Source of the DNA: Maratus speciosus
Lineage: Eukaryota > Arthropoda > Arachnida > Araneae > Salticidae
Length of the DNA: 64,000 bases
Direction: 5' to 3'
NCBI GenBank assembly: GCA_963932465.1
Contig: OZ010795.1
Span: 476,150,806 to 476,214,805, forward strand
Each line of letters opens with the position of its first letter. Position 1 is the stretch's first letter. Of this stretch, positions 1 to 11,700 are shown in pieces. Below the pieces are notes generated by a model. The model saw only the letters and a list, made by a program, of their open reading frames with translations, was not told the origin of the DNA and did no database searches. The translations under genes and the position numbers were made by a program.

Positions 1-1453
1 AACTAATTCAACAGAATGGAGCAATAATCAAGTATTATTTTTTTTAAATTCTTGTTCAACAAAAAACTAAAGAACTACTGTGCTTAAACTTTTGATAAAC
101 TGATTTTTGCTCCTTTGATAAATTCCATTATTTGAGATAAATTTTAAAGTATAAATCTGTTAAATATCTTTTTAAAGTACAATTTGTAGGTCATGTGAAA
201 AGGAAAATAACTTTCAGTCAGTAATAACATTTTATTTTGAATTTTTATGTTGTGCTTAAACTTTTCACACGCACTGTACTAAATAGAACGTGTAGGATAG
301 GATGACCATATAAAAATTACTTAAATTTCGCATTTTATTTTTTTAAGAAATGATTTTATTTACCCAAATAACTTTTTAAATACTTCGTTATCTCATTTAA
401 AACATTTTCGCAATTAGAACTATATGCCTATGCCTAATGGTTTAGGAATTAGCACCATTGAGAGTGGATACTGCATGAGAGTTAGTTTTCCCTTCAACGG
501 TTTCAATTTAAACATAAATGCTTTTCGCCCATTTTAATCCATGTCATTTATCGTCAGGGAATATTTATTACATCATGAATATACCAAGCTCAGTGATACT
601 ACGTTTCTCAATCAATCACACTGTAATCCGAGTGGAGGGAAGGTGTCTTTGAAGTAACGTAAGTAATGTTTCATTGTATGTCACAGAATATATGCTCGGA
701 CAGTTTAATCAAACTGCATTTTCGCATTTTGCATTTGTCCTGGGGTGCCCGTTTGGCCTCAAATTACAATTTAAAAACTTCAAATTCACATCATAAATTC
801 TGAAAAAAGAATTTTTACTTTAGGTAATCACGAAACGTCTGTCATTAAACAAAGAGAATAATACTATGCAGAATTTCTGGTGTAAATGTAAAATTTAAAA
901 ATTTAAAAAAGGCGAAATCTGGCAACCTTGCATTTGTCATGAATTGTAAAATTTCTTCTTCATTTAAATTTTAACATGAAACTAGTTAAGGGGACAGTGG
1001 ACGTTCGAAATATTTTTTTTTCATTTTTCACTCAATTGTATGGAATTTTTGCACACATAATAATTCATACATTTTCTAATTACACTATGTTAATTTATCA
1101 CTCTAATTAAAAATGCTCCATGAGCATTAAATTTGGCTTTGGGAACCCGGTGTTTTGTTGAATGGTTGTTTTATAATATTTCAACAAAAGTTGGTATGCG
1201 TTTTAAAATTATACTAATATATTGAGAAAAAATAACAACGAACTTTGTTATAAACAATATTCACACTTTTTCATGAAATTTCACGTCAAAAAGTTAGGTA
1301 ACAATTTTCCTTTTTTCGTACAAGACGCAAATTTATACTATGTTTTGAATCATGGCATGTTGCAAACAATAAAACTTAATACAATGCAAATTCGGCAAAA
1401 AATAAGAAGATTGGAGCATTTTGAATATACTTTCTCATTTTGAGAAAACGCGA
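1..1453. other. AT-rich noncoding stretch
   Basis: I see no gene, RNA or recognisable mobile element here. A short open frame at 1222-1443 has low-complexity, AT-driven composition and no domain I recognise. Confidence 0.6.
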
Positions 1454-1665
1454 TTGAACCCTTTCATGGCCAAAGTACTTCTGATGTAAAAAACTTAAAA
1501 TGATTAATTGATACCAGTATTTATTAAAATAAGTAAAAGCTCAACTTCACTTACATTACATAAAGCAAAATTTAGTTTTAAAATTCTCGTGTCAATGTGG
1601 CATTTAGAAATTAACGTTAATTGGTATATATATATAGAATATACCGGCGACCTTCAAGGGGTTAA
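1454..1665 (+). mobile_element. piggyBac-like MITE, copy A
   Basis: A 204-bp element lies between TTGA (1454-1457, probably a mutated TTAA) and TTAA (1662-1665). The ends are imperfect inverted repeats, ACCCTTTCATGG on the left and CCTTCAAGGGGT on the right. A related copy lies in opposite orientation at 40711-40921 with TTAA on both sides. TTAA target duplication is the hallmark of the piggyBac superfamily, so that assignment is inferred. There is no coding capacity. Confidence 0.6.
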
Positions 1666-2639
1666 AGCTTTAAATTTAGTGTAACTCAAATACGATATAC
1701 AAATTTGAAATGCTTGTAACATTGCCAGGAATAGTTGCAATTGCATGCGTTTTCTTGCAAATGACGCAGTTAAGATTGCAGTATATATTAATAAACCAAA
1801 TACAAATAATTGATTTTTCAGTCGATTTTTCAGCAACTAAAGTTTCAATGTGCCCTTAAGCGAAATAAAAAAAATCTTTAAATTTAATCATTTTTACAGT
1901 AATATCTTTGTTTTCGAAGGGAATTCGTTTCAGAATCACACCCCTTGTTAACCGAAATCTTCGTTAATCAAAATGTTTTTTCATATAGGTTTCTACAGAA
2001 AACATTTAGTTTGTTCTGGATGCTACTTTAAAGAAAAAGTTTTATAAAACATTGAATATTTCCCATTTATTAAATACTATTGGGTTCAGACCCCTGCTCT
2101 CTGACGCTCGCAAACCCCCGTGAATTGCAACGCAATTCGCATTGGGACCGCTAAGCGATCCCAGGTCGCTTGGCTCGCTCGCCACTATTTGCATCAACTC
2201 GAACCAGAATGAGTATTATCATAAAATCATTTTAACATATGCAATTTACAAATATTTTTTATGAATAAAAAATTAATGGAAAACACCGATGAAAATGCAA
2301 AAAAGAAAAAAAAAATGTATTTTTTCTCCTATAATATTGCATAACACGGCTTAAATTCATTTAAAACTCTTTGAAAAACATGACACTAAAAAAATGTAAC
2401 CAAAACGTTTTCTGATGTGTCTAAAATATAATCTTGGTCAGAAAGTTGATCAGCTGAATGCATCACTTCCCCTTACAACGAACCAATGGCACTGCTATTC
2501 ATACATCGATCAAACTAACAAGGAGAGGGTCCAAGGTTGGAATAATCGAATACGGAGAACTTTTATGTATCGATACAGTATAGTTAGTATATAAATATAT
2601 GACAGTCATAAAGCGCAACACACAGGAGATCTCGAGAAT
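1666..2639. other. Noncoding, with a GC-richer patch at about 2085-2200
   Basis: This is mostly AT-rich. The patch at 2085-2200 contains a 'cgctcgcaaacccccgtgaa' string that is echoed at 40368-40385 ('cgctcgccaacccccgttca'), so it is probably a fragment of a dispersed repeat. No gene is seen. Confidence 0.4.
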
Positions 2640-2770
2640 TTAACCCCTTAACGATCGCATTATAATACGGTTTAAAAATTTAAAGTGCTGATTGGCACCA
2701 CCTTTTTGAAAAAGAAGTATTTACCTTATTTAATGACAGGTAAAATGATACCATAATAAAGCCGATTACA
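2640..2770 (+). mobile_element. Truncated relative of the TTAA-flanked MITE
   Basis: The segment starts TTTAACCCCTT and includes a 'gattggcacc' motif that matches 'cattggcacc' inside copy B at 40711-40921. No opposite end is visible, so I treat it as a truncated copy. Confidence 0.35.
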
Positions 2771-3482
2771 CTATTTTATAAAACTGGTGGGAATCAAACA
2801 ATCTGCCACATTCCGTGAATATGACGGGAGAGAGAATTAAGAGGCTAAGTTTACGTTACAGTTTATAGTCGGATAAATTTCCCACTTCGGCAAGCGGCTC
2901 AGTTAGCATGATTGTCAACATGCCGGATTTGAGATTTTTCTTTGTTAGTTGGAATCCTGCTCGGCTTATTTTTTTGGAGCAAAAATTTCCATTTGAAAAA
3001 ATATGCATAATAATTGAAACTTACAAAAATCTAAATTAAATGTACGTTTTGTAGCATCTTAAGTGCATTTTTGTGCATTTTTAACTACGAAATTTTGGAT
3101 GTTTAAATATTTAATGAAAAGTAAAAAGTAGGCATATTTATATTTTTGTTGTTATTTAAAACTGTTTACAGTTCATAATGAATATCTAATATTTTTAACA
3201 GAGAAATAAAATCTGTGAACAAATATATTATTTTCATTTTGTTCACTTATGCAAATGCTTTAAATATTTCATGGTTTATAAAAAATATGCTTTTTAATTT
3301 TTAATGGGATTTTTTATAGCCTGGGATTCTTGATTTTTAATTAGAATAAGTGTCTACGAAGTAATTTTTGTTAGAAATTCGATTTTTTCCCTGTATAATA
3401 AGTTTATATAATGCAGTTTAATTATATAAATTCAATTTTAACTGTGAGTCTTTGCATGCTTATATATTTAATGAAAATTAAA

Positions 3483-3662
3483 CATGGTTGGTACGGCTCC
3501 TTGAATTTTGCAGACCAGAAAAAAATTTGGCACCAGTATTTTTTTATAGAAAATCTCTTCTTAAAAGAAGGCGAAATTTTGCGCGTTTAAGCTAAATTTC
3601 TTTTTCTATAAAAATATTATACTGATGGTTTTCCTGGAGAAATAACGGTATCCGTACGAACC

Positions 3663-3665
<3 letters not shown>
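3483..3665. mobile_element. Small hairpin MITE followed by (TAA)n
   Basis: The ends are CATGGTTGGTACGG and CCGTACGAACCATG, an almost perfect inverted pair. Inner stretches such as 'ttttttatagaaa' and 'ttctataaaaa' also pair, so most of the 183 bp can fold back. A (TAA)n microsatellite starts directly at the right end (3667-3705). No superfamily can be named. Confidence 0.6.

Positions 3666-3666
<1 letters not shown>

Positions 3667-3705
<39 letters not shown>
3667..3705 (+). repeat. (TAA)n microsatellite
   Basis: About 13 uninterrupted TAA units abut the right end of the hairpin element. Confidence 0.95.
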
Positions 3706-3706
<1 letters not shown>

Positions 3707-5091
3707 CTAAAAAAAAGCCAAATTGAACTTTTATAGACCATAAAATTACGCTAATTTTAAAATTTATTTACTGTTGTTTACACAAATAAGCTGTTACTCT
3801 TCACATAAGGAATTAAAATACGGTAAAATAAATTAAAATACGTTATGTAAAATTATAACATGCTGCATTATTTTTTAAATTGTAATTTTTCGAACATCGT
3901 AATAATGTACAAGTAAAAATTAAATTAAAAAAAATAAAAACCCTACTGCGTAAAAAGCGAACTAATTAATTATTTCTCATCAATGTGAAACTATTTTTAT
4001 ATTAGTTATCTGTTTTTTATTTACTTGTATTGATGACTTTTAAGTTGTGTTTAATTGTTAGTTGCTATCTATAAACACTGTTTTGATGAGGCCCTTAGAT
4101 GTTTATGATGATTAGAGTTGCAATAAAATAGAGATCCTACCTACACAACTTCAGGTTGTGTAATAAACGGAATATTTAAACGGAGCTTCTGAATGTAAAA
4201 TAGTCAATGAAACATCGTCTTCATTTTGAAAGACCTATCCAGTGATATTCCACTCAATATGGTGCGTAAAATTTTTTTCTCGTCTCTACCGCCATTTTGT
4301 ATTTTACGGACACTATTTTGAATTTATAAAAACAAAAAAACCTAGCCTATAACCATCGGACGGTTAGGTCGAATCGATAGAGATCCCATTCATTAAAATC
4401 CATCCAGCGGTTGGGATGTTTCGAGTTTATAAAGAAATCCACATACACAGATACGCGTGAAACACATAACCGTTCTTGGCTGTCGTGTAATAAATGTACC
4501 GTTTTTTAACAACTAGCTTTTTAACTTTTGAATTTTTGAAATCTTGGATTTTTGTGCTTATATTTAAAATAACTGTCTTATGGGCTTAAAAATAAGTTCT
4601 AAAAATATATTGAATTGCTGAAAATAGTTATTAAGTAGGCATTAAATACAAAATCCAAAATCCGAAAAAAAGAATCCATTTTAAAATTCAAAACAATATT
4701 TTTACAAAATCATGAAATGTTTGAAATATTTACATAATGAAACAAAATAAAAATAATATATTTATTCACGTATTAATATCAAGTATTTTTATTTATTTTT
4801 CTGCGAAAAATAGTGAATTATTCATTGAAGTAACAGTAAATAATTTTAAATAACAGCGAAATATTTCTGGTCTATAGATATATGAAATGGACTTTTTCTT
4901 TCTTTTCTTTTCATTAAATATTTAAACATTTAAAATTTCATAGTTAAAAATGAATTTATATGATGCAAAACATACATTTAATTTATATTTTTCGTAAATT
5001 TCAATTATTATTCATATCCTTTCAATTGCGGTTCGAAAACAATTCATGGGAATTTTCGTTCCGAAAAATAAGTCTGAGAGTTATTCGAACT

Positions 5092-5253
5092 CACTGTTAA
5101 AAATCTGCAGCATTTGTTGCATGGTCACCACGCTGCTTTTATAGAACATCTCTTTTTTGACCAATGAGAGTGCTCCATAATATAGTCAAGCAACCTTTTT
5201 CTATAAGAGCGGTGGAGTGACTATGAAGCAAAAACTGCAGATCTTTAACAGTG
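5092..5253. mobile_element. 162-bp MITE inserted in the right arm of the large inverted repeat
   Basis: The termini are CACTGTTAAAAATCTGCAG on the left and CTGCAGATCTTTAACAGTG on the right. The surrounding sequence matches the uninterrupted left arm near 2930-2950, which shows that this is an insertion younger than the large inverted repeat. I see no clear target duplication. Confidence 0.65.
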
Positions 5254-5335
5254 TGACAAAGAAAAATCTCAAACTGAGCGGCTTGCCAAAGAAGGAAATT
5301 TATCCAATTATAAATTGTAGTGTAAACTTTTAATT

Positions 5336-7288
5336 GTAAAATTATGGCAATTTAAAAATATGTGCATTTTTGTGGAATTTTTTGGATGAGACAAATTTTG
5401 CTGATTTTTGCAAGGATCAGGCCAGTCAGAAACAATGATTTTAATACGTGTTGGGTGGAAACCGGGATTGAAAATTTCGCCATGTGCAGACCTAGGATGG
5501 AGGAAGCCAGTCCCGGTTCCGTATGAAAAACTACGGCCCGGCCCGGTCGAGTCTTAAGAAAAATGTAAGGTCCTGGCCTGGCCAGGCCTCAGAATACAGG
5601 CTTTTTTTAACGTCCTCGCCGACACGGTAATACCTGAAGTTATGAGGGCTAAAATTATGAAAAAACTCTTTATCGGTATGTTAGAAAAAGCCTTCTTGAA
5701 TTAACGGACGGACATTAATAGTACAGAAAGACGGTGGAAAGGGCAAAAGTTAAATTGAATCGAAAGTTTAAGCTACAGGAAGAAGTTACTTACTCACATT
5801 TCATTTTATTAGAAAGCATTTAAACATTTTATACGCAGCCAATCTTTGTTTAAAATTTTAAATGCGCTTTTCTGCATGACTTTTTTTTTTTTACCGATTC
5901 TCGTCTTTAAATTATTATAAGTCAAGAATTGTTGAAGAAAAAAGGTACGAACTTGGAATATGTCTTTTTTGATTATTTTGCATTAATTTTGTTTCGGCAA
6001 ATTTGACAATATATTTACTTTTGAAAATATGATTTTTTTTTAAATAAATTACATCATTTTTTAAATTTATATTTTAAATTTTTTTTTATTAATATTTAAG
6101 AAAAATCATGAAACAAAATTTAAATTATATATTTCTCTCTTTAATTAAATGAAAAATTTAGAAATTCGACAAATAATGTTTCGAGTTATAACGGTTTTAA
6201 ACTACCCCACTGAGAAAAAATAATAATCATTAAAAAAATAAAATAAAATAAACTTTATGAGAAATTTTAGGATATGCTTTTGTTTGCAAATTATATGGTT
6301 AACAATCACGAAAATAAAGAAAAAACAATCAAAATTCTAACTCAATAAATATATTTTTTACATGTTTCCTGGAACTCTCAAAGTAAACATTGTTTCTTGA
6401 ATTACACGCATTTCAATTTCAGTCTAATCCCTTCTGACATGACATCGCGGTGCTTAAGGAGTTCCAACGGGGAGTGAGACGCCGCCGAGCGTAACCTCCA
6501 TCCAAATTGAAAAGGAAGATAAAGATGAATTTCGAAACAATGCAAGGTCTAAAAAATATATAATTTGGAAGCTCTGATGGAGTCTCGAAGTCCATTCCAG
6601 AGTTGGAAGCACGAGGAATTTCCTCCAGGAATAAGGCGCATAGGGCATCCAAATCGATTTGGTTGTCTTACACTTCGATGTCATTTCAACGACTGTGGTA
6701 AGTAAATAACAAAGAATGTAAAGACAGTAAGGTATCAACGAGCACAGAAGAATCATAGCAAAAGGTAGCCATGCCTAACTAACACTAATCTAAGAAAATA
6801 CAAAATGGGGGCACGTAGCTCACTAATTTTGAGATGCAGTTCTCTAGTACCGTCCACTGTTGATGTTTTTTCGAGTGCTCGCAGACCTTAGTCTTGAAAA
6901 AGACTCTTTGAACATCAAAGTCCACATCGACAGAAAAACAAGTATTTCGGCTTCTACAGAGATCTAAACCTGACAAATTATTTAAACGGGCATATCTGTG
7001 CGAGTTTTGCAGACTAAAAATGGATTTTTTTGTGTTTAATTCAGGAATGTATAAGGAAAATTTTCTTAAATGGAAATTTTACTTCACGGGGGCCGTATAA
7101 AATATTAGTTTTCGTATTTTCTCAAATAGACCCCTTATGGAGTTGTAACTTATCTCATCAAATTTTGCACTTCTTTTTTAATGAAACTTTGCGATTGAAA
7201 GTATGTGCCTAGAAACAATATTTAAGGAAATAGCTTGTTGTTACCATCTTTATGAATCAAACTGTATATACTATACATATATGCATGT
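5336..7288. other. Noncoding stretch with an unassigned coding-like patch on the minus strand (6419-6976)
   Basis: Most of this is AT-rich. On the minus strand between 6976 and 6419 there are adjoining open stretches of more balanced composition: about 63 residues ending at 6785, then 77-100 residues in two overlapping frames ending at 6419 and 6454. One contains 'EEIPRASNSGMDFETPSE'. Frame changes and stops separate them. I recognise no domain. It could be a decayed gene or transposon fragment. A GC-rich patch at 5490-5600 (repeated 'cggcccgg' and 'ggcctgg') looks like a degraded repeat end. Confidence 0.3.
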
Positions 7289-7290
7289 AT

Positions 7291-7650
7291 CGGGTGTCCT
7301 AAAATGGATTGATTGATTTTAAAATTCAATAACTCGCAAATGGTGACAGCTATTAAAAAAATTCTTTGAGAATGTTTATGTAGGATGTCAGGAGTTTTTT
7401 TTCTACTGCGATTCTCGATTTTAGTTTAAAATAGTAGCGATAGATGGCTTTGCAAGCAATAGGCACTTAATCGGGTACCGATTTTTTTACCTTTCCCTTC
7501 TCTCAGTACTGATGCAAAAGTAGGAGATTAAATATATGGAATGGGCCCCTAAGAATGGAATTGCTTTGGCGACTAAGACAACATATATATTTAACCATCT
7601 TCTTTCGCATCAATACTGAGAGAAAAGAAAGGCCAACAATTGAACAGCAA
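7291..7650. mobile_element. Truncated foldback MITE, same family as 13792-14252
   Basis: The left end CGGGTGTCCTAAAATGGA followed by 'ttttaaaattcaataactcg' matches the left terminus at 13792. The central palindrome is intact: 'ctctcagtactgatgc' near 7500 pairs with 'gcatcaatactgagag' near 7610. The outer right arm, which should end in the complement of the left terminus, is missing. In its place the 168-bp tandem array begins at 7651. No coding capacity. Confidence 0.7.
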
Positions 7651-8604
7651 TTCGCATTTGATTTTGCAGGGTTTCTGTCAGTTTTCTAGTAGGTAGGAAT
7701 TTTCGAGTTTGTATTGGGTTATACATTTCTACTGACGCTTGCTACTGAGTACTGACCATTGCAGCGATTATACAGCTTTATTTATAAGAAGACAACTTTA
7801 TTCATTTGAACAGTAAAATTCGCATTTGATTTTGCAGGGTTTCTGTCAGTTTTCTAGTAGGTAGGAATTTTCGAGTTTGTATTGGGTTATACATTTCTAC
7901 TGACGCTTGCCACTGAGTACTGACCATTGCAGCGATTATACAGCTTTATTTATAAGAAGACAACTTTATTCATTTGAACAGTAAAATTTGCATTTGATTT
8001 TGCAGGGTTTCTGTCAGTTTTCTAGTAGGTAGGAACTTTCGAGTTTGTATTGGGTTATACATTTCTACTGACGCTTGCTACTGAGTACTGACCATTGCAG
8101 CGATTATACAGCTTTATTTATAAGAAGACAACTTTATTCATTTGAACAGTAAAATTCGCATTTGATTTTGCAGGGTTTCTGTCAGTTTTCTAGTAGGTAG
8201 GAATTTTCGAGTTTGTATTGGGTTATACATTTCTACTGACGCTTGCTACTGAGTACTGACCATTGCAGCGATTATACAGCTTTATTTATAAGAAGACAAC
8301 TTTATTCATTTGAACAGTAAAATTCGCATTTGATTTTGCAGGGTTTCTGTCAGTTTTCTAGTAGGTAGGAATTTTCGAGTTTGTATTGGGTTATACATTT
8401 CTACTGACGCTTGCTACTGAGTACTGACCATTGCAGCGATTATACAGCTTTATTTATAAGAAGACAACTTTATTCATTTGAACAGTAAAATTCGCATTTG
8501 ATTTTGCAGGGTTTCTGTCAGTTTTCTAGTAGGTAGGAATTTTCGAGTTTGTATTGTGTTATACATTTTTACTGATGCTTGCTACTGAGTACTGACCCTT
8601 GCAG
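7651..8604 (+). repeat. 168-bp tandem array, five full units plus a partial sixth
   Basis: Units start with TTCGCATTTGATTTTGCAGG at 7651, 7819, 7987, 8155, 8323 and 8491, an exact 168-bp spacing. The first five are full and nearly identical, with single substitutions such as ttTgc in unit 3 and gcCact in unit 2. The sixth stops after about 114 bp at 'ccttgcag' and is the most diverged. Each full unit carries two pyrimidine-plus-AG strings resembling splice acceptors ('gattttgcag', 'accattgcag'). The high identity suggests recent expansion or homogenisation. Confidence 0.95.
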
Positions 8605-8699
8605 TATCCTACTTTGAGCATCAAACAAACTATTAAACACAAGACATTTTGACATTTGAAGTCCACCGAAGTTGAGATTGCCTTGGGGCCTATAGCTTC

Positions 8700-8940
8700 A
8701 ATGGTTGTCGCCTCGAATAATCCTTTATTTTACACACAATAAATAATTACAGAAACTAGATATACAATTTCATCAACATATAAGGACGAGATATCACAAG
8801 GAAATTTACAACACCAGAGAATTACGGACGGGAGCTCCACAAAGAGTGTGCAACGAAGCCAGCGGGAGTCGAATCTAAAGACCTCCTACGCTCTCAAGCG
8901 TTAGCGGCGTGGTGCCTTTACCACTCGGCCACGGAGGCCC
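8700..8940 (-). mobile_element. tRNA-derived SINE (tRNA-Ser-like head)
   Basis: On the minus strand the 5' end reads GCCTCCGTGGCCGAGTGG, with an A box (complement of 8921-8931) and a B box GATTCGACTCC (complement of 8865-8875), the internal RNA polymerase III promoter parts. A GCT triplet sits where a serine anticodon would be, but the T-stem and acceptor 3' half do not pair, so this is not a working tRNA. About 150 bp of unrelated tail follows toward 8700. This fits a SINE, with a tRNA pseudogene as the alternative. Confidence 0.7.
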
Positions 8941-10539
8941 CTAACTTGAGACAATGAATCAAATATTATCTGCCTTTTAACAAAAACAAGGCGATATACC
9001 AGGGGATCCCGGGTTACAAAATATAGGTTAAAATTATCACATATATATTTTTTCGGTTTTTAACATAATAAACTGGCCTGCACATAATAAAGGCACAACG
9101 ATGAATGAGGTAATTTTCGAAAGGTTCTTACATACAGTAAAACACGTTTGATAATCAAAAAAGCAGTTAATCAAAAAGTAATGAAAAAACGTATCACCAA
9201 ATAACAAAGATTAAGGCAAGAAAGCCTTTCACAAGTTCACAGTTTAAAAAAAATGATAACTCTAATAGATATTTTACATGATATATAGTTTTTTAGAATG
9301 CCCATTAACAATACTAAAAATCATATTTATATGAAAACTAACAATAATGCGTTCAAATATAACTTTGAATATTATTAATATTCTCCTCATGCCAGGAGTT
9401 AACAAAAAAAATCGCCATTTACATTCACACTTTTAGATTCTGTTCATTACTGTGGTTTAAGCTGGTACGGTTCGATTGAATGTCTTAAAATCTTGATTTA
9501 TTTATATTTTATTGTTTTATTTTTTGATTGATGAATGTTTTAATTTCGTTATGGAATATAAACTGGAAACAAATGATGCACTATTTTTATAAATTTAAGA
9601 GCAAACGTATTTAACTTTCCTAGTCGTCTACACACAATAGAGATAGATTTGAAAAAAATTCATACTTGAAGAAATATTTTTAAATGACGTCAGAGTTTCG
9701 CACTGACACGTTTGTCCTTTATAATATAGATTGTCATGCATTTCCGTATATTTAGCATAGATAAATCAAAGTCTAAACGTATTTTTTAAAAACTTATTTT
9801 TTTCCATTTCAGAGAATAAAAATAAGGAAAGTAAAACGCTCTGTCCATTGTTAAAAAAAAAAAAAAGCATTGATATAAATGCCAGCTTAAAAATTTACTT
9901 ATTTATCTTTTCCCTTACAGTAAGAAATATACACATTAAATGTCAAAAGTTAATGGATAAGCAATTAATATATTTTTTCAGTAATGCAATGTTTGGATTC
10001 TAGAGGATTCCTTCAAATATCAAACAAATATTTTCTGAGCTATTAATCTTATTGTGTTTACCTTGGATAAATTTTAAACTGCTTTAAGTGGCAACCTTTT
10101 ACGGTTATGTCTTTGATTGATCATAAAATTTTATTTGATGATAGATAGATTTTAATGGATGCATTAAGGAAAATCGATGTTATATCAAACTTGTGCGTAG
10201 TTTGTCTATTAAAGTGTCGAAATATTTTTGTTTTAGAAAATTACTACCCCCCCCCCCCCCACCCTCCCAACACAAAAAAACCCCTGCGTTATTTATGAAT
10301 CTTTTTATTCTAAATAAAAGTAATTAACATTATCACCGTCGTAAATAAATTTTTTTTGTGTGGTCTTTCTAGGGTAATATTAAGGGAATGATTGTATATA
10401 CAAGGTGTCCAAAAATTGCAGGTGAATTCGAAACATGAAATGAGAGATAACCGAAATCGATAGAACAGCAACGTTTGCTGCTTTCTACTTTCTAAAACCA
10501 TAAATTTTCAGTCATACAGAGTTTAAATTTAGTTACGAA
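8941..10539. other. Noncoding AT-rich stretch
   Basis: No gene is seen. A fragment near 9135 ('cagtaaaacacgtttgataatc') faintly resembles the terminus of a pogo-type element, without a partner end. A run of C lies at 10247-10260. Confidence 0.45.
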
Positions 10540-11700
10540 GTGAACCAACAGATGGTGTTGCAGGAGTTAGCGAGATCAGTAGAGAAACTCAATTTGTCAT
10601 ATTTTCAATCCGTACTTTGTCTATCTTCTGCTAGCGTGTGCTACTCACAGATTGCTGCAGAAATGGTTTATTCGTTAAAACAGCGAAAAGTTTTTGTCTT
10701 GGAATTTCAGCACCTGTACCACAGTATTTTTGAAATAAGGTGCAGTATTCAGAAGACGTTTAACGTCACATAAGACCGAAATGAGATAAAGCAAAGGCTG
10801 TGTTTGAAAATTTTCAATTGATTAGGAGCGTTAATGACGATTGTTCTATAGACGTCTGGTTCCCATGTGAAGCTGTTAGAGATGCATGAATTCATTCTGC
10901 GATCTGACAACGGCCTCGTTGCTCTTCACGGTCTTGTAGGTCAGGCTGGACTACAATTTATGTCCACACACCGTATCATGCGCCACAGCCTTCACCTGTT
11001 TCCAGACATAATTCTAACTCTCCAACACCTAAACTGTGTTGAAATTAACCCATGCGAGACGTTCGCTAACCCTATACTGTTGCATATGCGTGGTGCAATA
11101 ATCGATGTGAAACGCTCGGTTCTCCGATTAATCGTATTTTCCATGGACGTCTTCGTCAATAATCAGAAATGCCGCGTTTGGGGAACGGAAAAACTCAATG
11201 TTGCCGTATCATTATCTTTGCATCGTTAAAAGTCATGCCTTGGGACATTATTTCATCGAAATTCTCATCGGGCAATTTTCTCCACGGCAAACCATTATTT
11301 CAGGGCTCTATATGGACATTCTGCGCAAATTTTTCGCTATACAAAATCCCTTACACGACTGTGGGAACATCTAGTGGTTCATTGTAAGACGGTGCTCATC
11401 CACATCGAACTGCTGAAGTATTTTATTTACTCAAAGAATATTTCGATGATAGCGTCATTGGCCTGAACTATTACAAGAACGTCGGAAGTAGTATAGATCG
11501 ACCTGTCTATTCACCAAATTTGACTCCCTATGACATTTTTCTGCGTTAGAGGAGGGCTGAAAGACAAAGTGCACTTCCAAATTCCGAAAACGATTACTGT
11601 ACATCTACTATTCTACTGTCATTCCAGCTGTAACGTTAGCATGGATTTTTGCGAAATTTATTCTCAGACTGCGCCGTTGCTGAAAATGGGGACATTCTGA
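10540..11700 (+). pseudogene. Broken IS630/Tc1/mariner-superfamily transposase (DDE_3 type)
   Basis: Translated pieces in shifting frames line up in the order expected for this family. An N-terminal helix-turn-helix start ('EMVYSLKQRKVFVLEFQHLY', about 10660-10720) is followed by a linker with 'GLQFMSTHRIMRHSLHL' and a first catalytic region ('FVNNQKCRVWGTEKLN', about 11150-11200). Near 11500-11580 come remains of 'YSPNLTPYDIFL..GGLKDKVH', the region of the third acidic residue. At least four stops or frameshifts separate them, so no active enzyme is made. 'aaggtgtccaaaaattgcag' at 10400 could be part of a terminus. The family match is from recognition of motif order, not a search. Confidence 0.7.

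Larger units (their letters stand above)
2840..5335. repeat. Old 2.5 kb inverted repeat (foldback), arms about 0.5-0.7 kb
   Basis: The left arm (about 2840-3365) and the right arm (about 4600-5335) are reverse complements with many substitutions. Shared landmarks include 'ggataaatttcc', 'ggcaagcggctcagtt' versus 'aactgagcggcttgcc', and 'tttaaatatttaatgaaaag' versus its complement near 4900. The centre is unrelated AT-rich DNA holding a small MITE (3483-3665), and a second MITE (5092-5253) has landed in the right arm. Terminal motifs and target duplication are too decayed to assign a superfamily. Confidence 0.65.

Noticed and set aside
7651..8604. CRISPR array
   Set aside because: The 168-bp units are contiguous and near identical, with no short repeat/spacer alternation, in animal-type DNA.
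8865..8940. Functional tRNA-Ser on the minus strand
   Set aside because: A and B boxes are present, but the T-stem, acceptor 3' half and part of the anticodon stem do not pair, so a SINE or pseudogene fits better.
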